NCBI RefSeq assembly: GCF_000383955.1
Contig: NZ_KB913013.1
Span: forward strand, 5,980,746 to 6,044,745
Source of the DNA: Rudanella lutea DSM 19387
GTDB taxonomy: Bacteria > Bacteroidota > Bacteroidia > Cytophagales > Spirosomataceae
DNA: 64,000 bases
Reading direction: 5' to 3'
The notes under the pieces were generated by a model that was given only the letters and a program-made list of their open reading frames with translations, was not told the origin of the DNA and searched no databases. A program made the position numbers and the translations under genes. Positions 51,230 to 57,644 of this stretch are shown piece by piece (position 1 is the stretch's first letter; each line of letters starts with the position of its first letter).

Positions 51230-53623
51230 TTACAATCGGCCCGTTTCAGACTCATTGCCGAGTTTCTTCTCGTTCAGCTGATCCACCGTTTTCTTCCCGA
51301 AATTGTACAGCAGCGTAAGCCCCACCCGCCGACTATCGCTATACGTGCGGCTGAAAATCTCCACCGTCGGGTAGTTGATCGTGGTCCGAAACACATTACC
51401 CCGCGTGATGTCGTTAGCCCAGAGTTTGAGCGTCCCCCGCCCAGCCAGCACGGGCCGTGTTACACCCAGGTTAATCATGTGAATGCTCTGCTCCTGATAC
51501 ACGCCGGTTCGGCCGGGCGTGTAATAGTTGGCAGTCAGCTCCGCTTTCCAGCCGTTCGTCAGGGTAAAGAGGCTCGACAGGTTGAACCCGCCGTACAGCT
51601 GTCGGGCGTTGTAGCTGGGTACCCCCGGCAGGGCGTTGGCCTCTACCCGGTCGTAGTTGACCCAGCCTGAGTACGAGAGTTGCCACCATTTGAGGGGCGA
51701 GTGCGAGTGCGACAGGGCAAGGTTCAGCCGGTTTACACGATCGAGGTTGCGCTGGGCGTAGACCGTAGTGCGGGTGGCAACATCCTGCCGGGGTGTCCAC
51801 GACATAAAATCCTGGATGTACGTGTACCCGAAGAGCATATTCACCCCGCCGAGCGAGTAGTTCAGCTCTACCACATCATCAAATTGCGGACGCAACAGCG
51901 GGTTACCCTCCGAAGCCGTAAACCGGTCGTAGAGTCGGTAAAACGGCACCATATCGTCATAGGCCGGGCGGGTGATCCGGCGGCTGTACGAGAGCGATAG
52001 CTGCCGACCGGCGGCCACTTCTTTTTGCAGAAACACACTCGGAAACCAGCTCAGGTAATTGAACGACCGCAGGCCCCGCACATCGGCCAGGGTGTGTTCG
52101 GCCCGCATTCCAAGCTGCATAGTAACGGCCTTGGCCTTGAGCGATGACATCAGGTAGCCGGCCGTTACGTTTTCTTCGTAGGCCATCTGGTTGCTGATAG
52201 CCGGGTTGAAACGCCAGGTCCCGTCGATGAGCGTTTCCTGCCGAAGGGTGTTGTTGGTAGCCACCCGTACCCGTTTCAGCCCCGACACAAACGACCAGTT
52301 GCCACGAGTTGGGTGACTGTAATCGGCCTGAGCCACCGTAATATTGATCGATACCGGATTGAACGACCGCAGAAACTGACGCGGGCCACGGAGTTCATTG
52401 CGCCGGTCGAACACGTTGATACCAAACGTTTGGTCGGTGCTCGATGCAAAGGGCGTGTAGGTACCAATCACGGTCAGCTCGCGGCCCACCGAGTCGAGCG
52501 TGCCCCGGTACATTAAGCTGTAGTTGTCGGTACGCCGGTTAATGTCCCAGATCGCATCGGTGCGGTACGTTGAGTCGGTGATGGTATTCGTATTCACGAA
52601 ACCCGTGGTGGTATTCATGTCGCGCCGGGTGTCGGAGAGGTTACGGCTCGCCGTGAAGCTCAGCAAGTGGTTTTTGGCCACCTGCCAGTCGGCGTTGAGC
52701 CGGAGATTATGCGATACCACCCGCCCACGGGTTTGGGTATTGTCGTCGATCAGGGCGAGCGGATCGTTACGGAACGCCCGGTAGCCGGTTTCGTCGTTGT
52801 ACAGCTGTCGATTGGCGAAGAAGTACTGACCTAACAGGCTCAGTTTCTGGGCGCGGTAGGTCATGGTGCCGCCGAGGGTGTGCAACTGCGGCCGGAAACC
52901 CTGCGAAGCCGTCAGGCGGGTAGAGCCGGTGAGCCCCCGCTTTTCGCTTTGTCGGGTAATGATATTGATAACCCCACCCGTTGCCGACGCATCGTACCGG
53001 GCCGAGGGGTTGGTAATCACCTCAATACGGGCAATATCGTCGGCAGGCATAGCTTCCAAAATGGCCTGCAAGCCCCCTTGCTGCGGCCGGCCGTCGATCA
53101 GCACCAGCACGCCCGATTTGCCCCGGAGCGAGATACCTCCGTCGGGGCCCACGGCTACCAGCGGCATTACCCCCAGCAATTCACTCGCGTTGCGACCAAG
53201 CGAAATCGGGCTATTGGCCAGGTTCATCACCAGCCGGTCCGATTTGCGCTCCAGCAGGGGCTTCTGACTCTTTACCACCACTTCCGACAGCACCTTCACG
53301 TTTTCGACAAGCTGAATACTTCCCAGCTCTCGCACCGGAGTGGTTGCGTTCAGGGCGAAAGCCTCGGTCGTTTTGGGCAAAAAACCCATGTAGCTGATCC
53401 GCAGGCAGTAGGTTCCGTCGGGAATACCGTCGAGGGTAAATACGCCATTTTCGTCGGTCAATCTGGCCTTCACCTGCGCCGAGTCGGCAACAGCGACCAG
53501 TACCACCGTCGCAAACGATGCCGGGCTTTGCGGCTTTTCCAGAATCAGGCCGCTCACTTTGCCCTGTGCCCAGGCCGACAGGGCGGCCAACAGGCAAACT
53601 ACGGTCGTCAAGAGTGCTTTCAT
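51230..53623 (-). CDS. Outer-membrane receptor-like barrel protein with regulatory plug (TonB-dependent/OMP_b-brl_3 type)
   Basis: The ATG at 53623 starts a signal peptide (MKALLTTVVCLLAALSAWAQ); the frame reaches 53689 but that would cover the promoter. Residues ~22-105 are a carboxypeptidase-regulatory-like beta sandwich (GKVSGLILEKPQSPASFATV), ~120-220 a plug domain (VLVLIDGRPQQGG; IEVITNPSARYDASATGGVI), and the rest a large barrel ending in VGLTLLYNFGKK. At 797 residues it fits the OMP_b-brl_3 group, which lacks a proven substrate. It is the first gene of the minus-strand unit and has a LytTR-like operator plus promoter directly upstream. It could be an immunity factor, a peptide uptake receptor or an unrelated envelope protein under shared control. 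Confidence 0.85.
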   Translation of the reverse strand: MKALLTTVVCLLAALSAWAQGKVSGLILEKPQSPASFATVVLVAVADSAQVKARLTDENGVFTLDGIPDGTYCLRISYMGFLPKTTEAFALNATTPVRELGSIQLVENVKVLSEVVVKSQKPLLERKSDRLVMNLANSPISLGRNASELLGVMPLVAVGPDGGISLRGKSGVLVLIDGRPQQGGLQAILEAMPADDIARIEVITNPSARYDASATGGVINIITRQSEKRGLTGSTRLTASQGFRPQLHTLGGTMTYRAQKLSLLGQYFFANRQLYNDETGYRAFRNDPLALIDDNTQTRGRVVSHNLRLNADWQVAKNHLLSFTASRNLSDTRRDMNTTTGFVNTNTITDSTYRTDAIWDINRRTDNYSLMYRGTLDSVGRELTVIGTYTPFASSTDQTFGINVFDRRNELRGPRQFLRSFNPVSINITVAQADYSHPTRGNWSFVSGLKRVRVATNNTLRQETLIDGTWRFNPAISNQMAYEENVTAGYLMSSLKAKAVTMQLGMRAEHTLADVRGLRSFNYLSWFPSVFLQKEVAAGRQLSLSYSRRITRPAYDDMVPFYRLYDRFTASEGNPLLRPQFDDVVELNYSLGGVNMLFGYTYIQDFMSWTPRQDVATRTTVYAQRNLDRVNRLNLALSHSHSPLKWWQLSYSGWVNYDRVEANALPGVPSYNARQLYGGFNLSSLFTLTNGWKAELTANYYTPGRTGVYQEQSIHMINLGVTRPVLAGRGTLKLWANDITRGNVFRTTINYPTVEIFSRTYSDSRRVGLTLLYNFGKKTVDQLNEKKLGNESETGRL

Positions 53624-53645
53624 GCTTATTCGTCCTTTTTTGACC

Positions 53646-53711
53646 CAAAGCTGCCTTGACGACCGTACGCGGTCAATATTTTTCGACAAACCCCTTTTTC
53701 ATTTCGACAAA
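53646..53711 (-). promoter_or_regulatory. LytTR-type operator and promoter of the outer-membrane receptor gene
   Basis: Reading the minus strand: TTTGTCGAAA (53711-53702), 11 nt, TTTGTCGAAA (53690-53681), 4 nt, TTG (53676-53674), 20 nt, CAGCTTTG (53653-53646), then AAAAGGACGAATAAGC before the ATG at 53623. The direct repeat has a 21-bp period, as expected for a LytTR dimer, and sits just upstream of the -33 element where an activator would bind. The geometry is identical to that at 55954-56019. Confidence 0.75.
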
Positions 53712-53761
53712 ACCCGCCGACCAACGCATCGAACATTTTCTCATCTGTTTGTTGATGCCCC

Positions 53762-53789
53762 TTTAGCGATAATTTTTTACTTTTAGCGA
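53762..53789 (+). promoter_or_regulatory. Possible further direct-repeat box near the LytTR gene
   Basis: TTTAGCGA occurs at 53762-53769 and 53782-53789, a 20-bp period. It shares TTT and CGA with the TTTGTCGAAA half-site. No clear promoter follows, so a role in autoregulation of the LytTR gene at 53966 is only possible. Confidence 0.3.
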
Positions 53790-53965
53790 CGCTATTTATC
53801 TCACCCCTGAACCCTCTTCTGTGTGGAGAGGTGTAAAGAAACTGCCGGTTTGGCGTTTGCTTATTGAACGCTTTACCCTGGTTTACGCCGATACGTATGG
53901 TCCTGGCAAATAAGAGGGCCAGGACTGTTGGCTGGTTGGGCGAGGTAATCCAAACTGAGCCTGCT

Positions 53966-54706
53966 ATGCCTCAAATGATACGATGCCTCATTGTTGACGA
54001 CGAAGAACTCGCCCAGGACATTCTGGAAGCTTACATTGCCCGTATCCCGTACCTCCAGCTGGTACACAAAGCTTCGAACGCGTTCGACGCTATCGACTTC
54101 CTGAATGGGCATCCCGTCGACATCGTATTTACCGATATTGAAATGCCTCAGCTCACGGGGATCGAGATGGTGCGGTCGTTGCAGAAAATTCCCTACATCA
54201 TTTTTACAACGGCCTACCCTACGTACGCCATTGATGGGTTTAACCTGAGCGCAACCGACTACCTGCTCAAACCTATTGCGTTCGACCGGTTTCTGAAAGC
54301 CGTAAACAAAGTCCGCGACCATATGCGGCCGGTACCGGCACCCACCGAGCCAACCGAGCGGCCCGAACCCGCACCGCCCGCAGCCCGGCCCAACTTCATT
54401 TTCGTCCGCGAAAACGCAAAGGTGGTGCAGGTCTTTTTTTCCGACATTATCTGGGTAGAGGGCCTGCGCGATTACGTGAAGATTATCACAACGGGCCGCA
54501 CGATCATCACCCACGCGACCATGAAAAAGATGGAAGAGCTACTACCGGCCGACGAGTTTGTCAGGATGCAGCGTTCGTACATCGCCCGGATTGCCGCCAT
54601 TAAGGCCATCAACGGGAACCTGCTCGAAATGGTCAACGGTGTGCAGCTCCAGATTGGTCAACAGTACCGCGACGCGCTGATGGAGGTGATTAAGCCTATT
54701 AACTAA
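53966..54706 (+). CDS. LytTR-family response regulator
   Basis: The ATG at 53966 (MPQMIRCLIVDDEELAQ) gives 246 residues; longer versions of the frame add unconserved codons. Residues ~5-120 are a receiver with the acidic pair DDE, phospho-acceptor Asp57 (FTDIEMP), TTAYP and LLKPI. A Pro/Glu-rich linker (~125-145) joins a LytTR DNA-binding domain (~148-243: FVRENAKVVQVFFSDIIWVE, FVRMQRSYIARI). LytTR regulators bind direct repeats spaced by two helical turns. Exactly such repeats lie in front of the receptor gene and the peptide genes on either side. The kinase gene follows by 12 nt. It is the likely master regulator of the RiPP locus. Confidence 0.94.
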   Translation: MPQMIRCLIVDDEELAQDILEAYIARIPYLQLVHKASNAFDAIDFLNGHPVDIVFTDIEMPQLTGIEMVRSLQKIPYIIFTTAYPTYAIDGFNLSATDYLLKPIAFDRFLKAVNKVRDHMRPVPAPTEPTERPEPAPPAARPNFIFVRENAKVVQVFFSDIIWVEGLRDYVKIITTGRTIITHATMKKMEELLPADEFVRMQRSYIARIAAIKAINGNLLEMVNGVQLQIGQQYRDALMEVIKPIN

Positions 54707-54718
54707 GCCGACTGCGTT

Positions 54719-55951
54719 ATGCCCTTTCGCCAGAATTTGCAGCAATGGGTCAATGATTTTCTGTTCGACCGCCCTCGTTACCGGCGGTGGCGCCTGTTGT
54801 TTCATTTGCTTTTTTGGAGCACCGAGCTACTCCTACAGCTTTGGCTCTACCGCGATCTGCATCCGGGAGCCAAGCCTGCTTATGCCTGGGTGGAGGCAAG
54901 TAAACACGTCGGGTATAACATGCTGATGTATTACAGCATCCTATTCTGGTGGAACCGGGTACCCGTTAAGTACAAAGCGGGCACGCTACCGCTGTTGCTG
55001 GTTCTGCTCGTCAACGGCAACATTCTGTTTACGTACCTGCACGATTACCTGATTCTTCAGTATAAACTACTGCCCGAATCACGGGCGTTCTGGCAACTTA
55101 TTTTTAAGCGCAGCGGGGCCGGCTTCGAGTCATTTTATGCCCAGAACTGGCTCAATGGGTTTATTTTTTATCAGGTCATTAACCCACAGTCGCTGTGTTA
55201 TGTGATCAAGCTCTCGAAAGAGGCCGTGCGGTTCGCCAACCGCAATCTGATTCTGGAGCAGGACAATATGCGTATTGCTCAGGAAAACCTGAATCTGGAG
55301 CTCAACTTCCTGAAAGCGCAGGTAAATCCACACTTTTTCTTCAACACGCTCAATAGTCTTTACTCACTCAGTATCAAGAAGTCGGACCGCGCCCCGGACC
55401 TGATTCTGCGGCTATCAGACCTGATGCGGTATGCGCTTTACAACACCGATTTGCCGCAGATGCCGCTACAGGACGAAATCGATTTTCTACAAAACTACTT
55501 CTACATCGAACAAACGCGGCTGGGCTCACGCATTGACCTGACGTTTGAGGTGGAGGGCGACCCCCGCCCGCACGTGATTCCGCCCCTGTTACTCATTGTC
55601 TTTGTCGAAAATGCGTTCAAGCACGGGGTCAAGAACGAATTGAAGCAGGGTAACGTCCATATCCGTCTGAAGCTGACACCCGATGCCATTTCGTTCTGGA
55701 TTGCCAACAGTATTCCGGCCCACAGCGATCTGATGAAACCCGCCAAAGCCCGACGCGAGGGCGGTATTGGTATCGAAAACGCCCGCCGTCGGCTCTCCAT
55801 TCTGTACCCCGGCCGACACTCGCTCCAGATCGAATCCCATCCCGAACAGTATGTTGTTCAGCTGGTTTTGCGGCCCGCTCCGACCGCCCGACCCGAGCCG
55901 TCTGCGCGACCTTCGACAATCGACGAAACGAATTGGTCTGGTCATATTTGA
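54719..55951 (+). CDS. LytS-type sensor histidine kinase
   Basis: The 410-residue protein has about four membrane helices in residues 25-165 (LLFHLLFWSTELLLQLWLY; LPLLLVLLVNGNILFTYLH), a coiled linker, and a His_kinase domain with NPHFFFNTLNSLYSL (histidine ~204) and VENAFKHG plus GGIGIENARRRL of the ATPase domain. It has no large extracellular sensor, as in quorum or peptide sensing kinases of the LytS/AgrC type; the signal may be a peptide or an envelope change (inference). It follows the LytTR gene by 12 nt, and its stop lies 2 nt before the operator of the peptide genes. Confidence 0.93.
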   Translation: MPFRQNLQQWVNDFLFDRPRYRRWRLLFHLLFWSTELLLQLWLYRDLHPGAKPAYAWVEASKHVGYNMLMYYSILFWWNRVPVKYKAGTLPLLLVLLVNGNILFTYLHDYLILQYKLLPESRAFWQLIFKRSGAGFESFYAQNWLNGFIFYQVINPQSLCYVIKLSKEAVRFANRNLILEQDNMRIAQENLNLELNFLKAQVNPHFFFNTLNSLYSLSIKKSDRAPDLILRLSDLMRYALYNTDLPQMPLQDEIDFLQNYFYIEQTRLGSRIDLTFEVEGDPRPHVIPPLLLIVFVENAFKHGVKNELKQGNVHIRLKLTPDAISFWIANSIPAHSDLMKPAKARREGGIGIENARRRLSILYPGRHSLQIESHPEQYVVQLVLRPAPTARPEPSARPSTIDETNWSGHI

Positions 55952-55953
55952 AT

Positions 55954-56019
55954 TTTGTCGAAAAGGTACCCTTGTTCATCGAAAAAAATTGGTGTCCCTT
56001 GAATGTCATCCCAACTTTG
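55954..56019 (+). promoter_or_regulatory. LytTR-type operator and promoter of the peptide operon
   Basis: TTTGTCGAAA (55954-55963), 11 nt, TTCATCGAAA (55975-55984), 4 nt, TTG (55989-55991), 20 nt, CAACTTTG (56012-56019), then ~33 nt to the ATG at 56053. Operator period, gap to TTG, spacer length and the CAnCTTTG box all equal those of the receptor promoter at 53646-53711. CAnCTTTG deviates from the Bacteroidota TAnnTTTG consensus by one base, which fits an activator-dependent promoter. Confidence 0.75.
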
Positions 56020-56052
56020 AATCGTCAACCAAACGCAAACCCCTAAACAGTC

Positions 56053-56202
56053 ATGAAAAACAAACTCTCTCTTTCGCCCCTCGAACTCCAAAAATCAACC
56101 CTTGCCCTGCTGGATCACCCCCAGGCCATTAGCAACGACCGTAACCGCTCGGGATTCACAACCATCATTATCACACACGTCAAGTTCAACGCTCAACCCT
56201 AA
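56053..56202 (+). CDS. Lanthipeptide-leader-like small peptide without GG or Cys (49 aa)
   Basis: The first gene after the operator encodes 49 residues. Its start, MKNKLSLSPLELQKSTLALL, parallels the leader MKKSAVSPLALDKETIGNL of the lanthipeptide precursors downstream, including the PL-L-K-T-L spacing. After residue ~22 it diverges: there is no LxxIxGG end and no Cys, and it closes with a Thr/Ile-rich tail (GFTTIIITHVKF). It is either a decayed precursor, a dehydrated Cys-free product, or a signal peptide for the adjacent kinase. The stop lies 6 nt before the next peptide gene. Confidence 0.6.
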   Translation: MKNKLSLSPLELQKSTLALLDHPQAISNDRNRSGFTTIIITHVKFNAQP

Positions 56203-56208
56203 CCAGCC

Positions 56209-56421
56209 ATGAACCTGAGTGGCCTTTTTCGCAGCTTCACCCGCACCCGAGGCTCCCTCCTCGAAATCGACCACATCGAATCGCTGGATGCCAATCAACT
56301 GGCCGATGTAGTGGGTGGCAACCAGTTTTTAAGTAAGCTCCAGGAAGCCGAAGCCAACGATACCGGCACTCCAGTATTTACCTCATCCATCGATGAGTTT
56401 CTGGCCGAGACCGACGACTGA
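56209..56421 (+). CDS. GG-leader peptide, 70 aa, Cys-free
   Basis: The leader ends SLDANQLADVVGG, with Gly36-Gly37 preceded by Val at -4, Leu at -7 and Leu at -12, matching the C39 cleavage register. The 33-residue core (NQFLSKLQEAEANDTG to FLAETDD) has Ser and Thr but no Cys and is acidic. Its N-terminal half is unlike the other precursors (MNLSGLFRSFTRTRG, basic). It may be a substrate for LanB dehydration without ring closure, or a regulatory peptide exported by a C39 transporter. It starts 6 nt after the 49-residue peptide. Confidence 0.7.
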   Translation: MNLSGLFRSFTRTRGSLLEIDHIESLDANQLADVVGGNQFLSKLQEAEANDTGTPVFTSSIDEFLAETDD

Positions 56422-56541
56422 CGGAGCCCTCTTTTCCCTGATAATATCGCCCGGAAGGCAACAGTATTCAGGCCTGTATCTGTAGGCCGACCGGGGTTAT
56501 TATATACCAGTGTTTCACCTTAACAATCCAAAACAATCATC

Positions 56542-56730
56542 ATGAAAAAGTCAGCTGTATCTCCGCTTGCCCTTGACAAAGAAACAATTGGCAACCTCGA
56601 CGAGCAGGAGCTCTCACAAATTGCCGGTGGCTCTGATGAGTCGGGCAGCCAGGAAGAGTGCTGGGTGGCAAGCTGCAACAGCGGAAGCTGTAACGGCACC
56701 AAAACCAAAGTAGCCATCGAGGCCGAATAA
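56542..56730 (+). CDS. Class I lanthipeptide precursor A1 (62 aa)
   Basis: The leader is MKKSAVSPLALDKETIGNLD followed by EQELSQIAGG; Gly29-Gly30 have Ile at -4, Leu at -7, Glu at -8 and Leu at -12. This is the leader type of Bacteroidota class I lanthipeptides. The core of 32 residues contains three Cys at 40, 45 and 50, exactly five apart, with Ser/Thr at 31, 34, 36, 44, 47, 49, 53 and 55, so dehydration by LanB and thioether rings are expected. The end KTKVAIEAE is charged. A near-identical leader starts the next gene. Confidence 0.9.
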   Translation: MKKSAVSPLALDKETIGNLDEQELSQIAGGSDESGSQEECWVASCNSGSCNGTKTKVAIEAE

Positions 56731-56746
56731 GCCGTATCAAGTTTTT

Positions 56747-56855
56747 GGTTTATGGTTTTTTGTTTAGGGTTTACCGTTTCGCACAGCTTGCCGTTTATTC
56801 GCTTTTGCCCCACGAAACGATTCACACTAAACCCTGAACAAAAAACCATAAAACC
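56747..56855. repeat. Long inverted repeat between the two lanthipeptide genes
   Basis: 56747-56773 (GGTTTATGGTTTTTTGTTTA and seven more bases) pairs with 56828-56855 over ~27 bp with one bulge and one G-T type mismatch; the loop is ~54 nt. It could terminate or attenuate transcription, or be a mobile palindrome. Related TTTATGGTTTTT tracts occur at ~60790-60802 and, inverted, at ~61106-61120. Confidence 0.7.
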
Positions 56856-56890
56856 CTCTCTGTTTCACCTTAAAATCCAAGTCAACCAAC

Positions 56891-57085
56891 ATGAAAAAGT
56901 CAACTGTATCTCCGCTTGCATTAGACAAAGAAACGATTGGCAACCTCGACGAGCAGGAGCTCTCGCAAATCGCCGGTGGGGTCGATGAGTCGACCGATGG
57001 CGCCGACGAGGAGTGCTACGTAGCGAGCTGCGGCAGCAACAGCTGCAACGCGACCAAGACGAAAGCCGCTCTGCAGGCCGAATAA
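56891..57085 (+). CDS. Class I lanthipeptide precursor A2 (64 aa)
   Basis: The 30-residue leader differs from A1 only at residue 5 (Thr for Ala) and ends in the same EQELSQIAGG. The core has Cys at 42, 47 and 52, again five apart, inside EECYVASCGSNSC, and Ser/Thr at 34, 35, 46, 49, 51, 55 and 57. The last part, NATKTKAALQAE, parallels A1. The upstream sequence (GTTTCACCTTAA about 30 nt before the ATG) is also shared with A1, so the two genes are a tandem duplication of about 350 bp including the leader region. Confidence 0.9.
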   Translation: MKKSTVSPLALDKETIGNLDEQELSQIAGGVDESTDGADEECYVASCGSNSCNATKTKAALQAE

Positions 57086-57095
57086 ATAGACGTAC

Positions 57096-57136
57096 CCGCC
57101 GGCAGGGACATTGATCCTTGTCGGCGGCTTTTCTTT
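57096..57136 (+). terminator. Terminator or attenuator between precursors and downstream genes
   Basis: A 13-bp stem with two G-T pairs (57096-57108 with 57115-57127; arm CCGCCGGCAGGGA), a 6-nt loop and the tract CTTTTCTTTT follow 10 nt after the A2 stop. Partial termination here would make precursor mRNA more abundant than enzyme mRNA, as is common in lanthipeptide operons. Confidence 0.75.
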
Positions 57137-57143
57137 TCACCCT

Positions 57144-57524
57144 ATGCCTTTGTATTGCCTCATTGCCGACGATGAGCCCCTGGCTCGTGAATTGATCCAG
57201 TCGTATGTGGATCAACTGAGTGGCATTGAGCTAGCCGGTGTCTGTACCAATCTGCTCGACGTGCACGACCACCTGATGGCCAACCCGGCTATCAACGTGG
57301 TTTTTATGGATGTGGAGCTACCGGTGTACACCGCCCACGACTGGACGGCCCTTGCCGACTTTAACGACCGGATGCTTTGGGTCGTACTTGTGACGGCCTA
57401 TCCCCCGACCTACCTGCCCGCCCAAACCACCGATATGGCCTTTGCCGTGCTGAACAAGCCGGTTTCTTTCGAACGATTCTGCCACGTAGTCGACCAAATC
57501 CGCGACCTGGCAGCAAAAAAATAG
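57144..57524 (+). CDS. Single-domain receiver related to the LytTR regulator
   Basis: The ATG at 57144 (MPLYCLIADDEPLARELIQS) gives 126 residues, just one receiver domain. Asp9/Asp10, phospho-acceptor Asp56 (VFMDVELP), Thr84 (LVTAYP) and Lys105 (NKPVSFERF) are all present, so it can probably be phosphorylated. The sequence is closest in style to the receiver of the LytTR protein at 53966, but the DNA-binding domain is missing. It could be a phosphate sink for the LytS kinase and so damp the response (inference). It sits between the precursor genes and LanB, after the attenuator. Confidence 0.85.
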   Translation: MPLYCLIADDEPLARELIQSYVDQLSGIELAGVCTNLLDVHDHLMANPAINVVFMDVELPVYTAHDWTALADFNDRMLWVVLVTAYPPTYLPAQTTDMAFAVLNKPVSFERFCHVVDQIRDLAAKK

Positions 57525-57644
57525 CCAACGGAGAAAGGGTCCGCTGGCTATCTAACTCTAAAGTGTTTCAATTAAAATCCGAGGGTAAATATACAAAAAA
57601 GTCGACCTAATCTATCCCTTTCACCCCTTACAGCCGCTGTCGCC

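Noticed and set aside
55604-55613. A single TTTGTCGAAA inside the LytS gene
   Set aside because: It encodes part of the conserved VENAFKHG box and has no partner half-site 21 bp away, so it is not taken as an operator.
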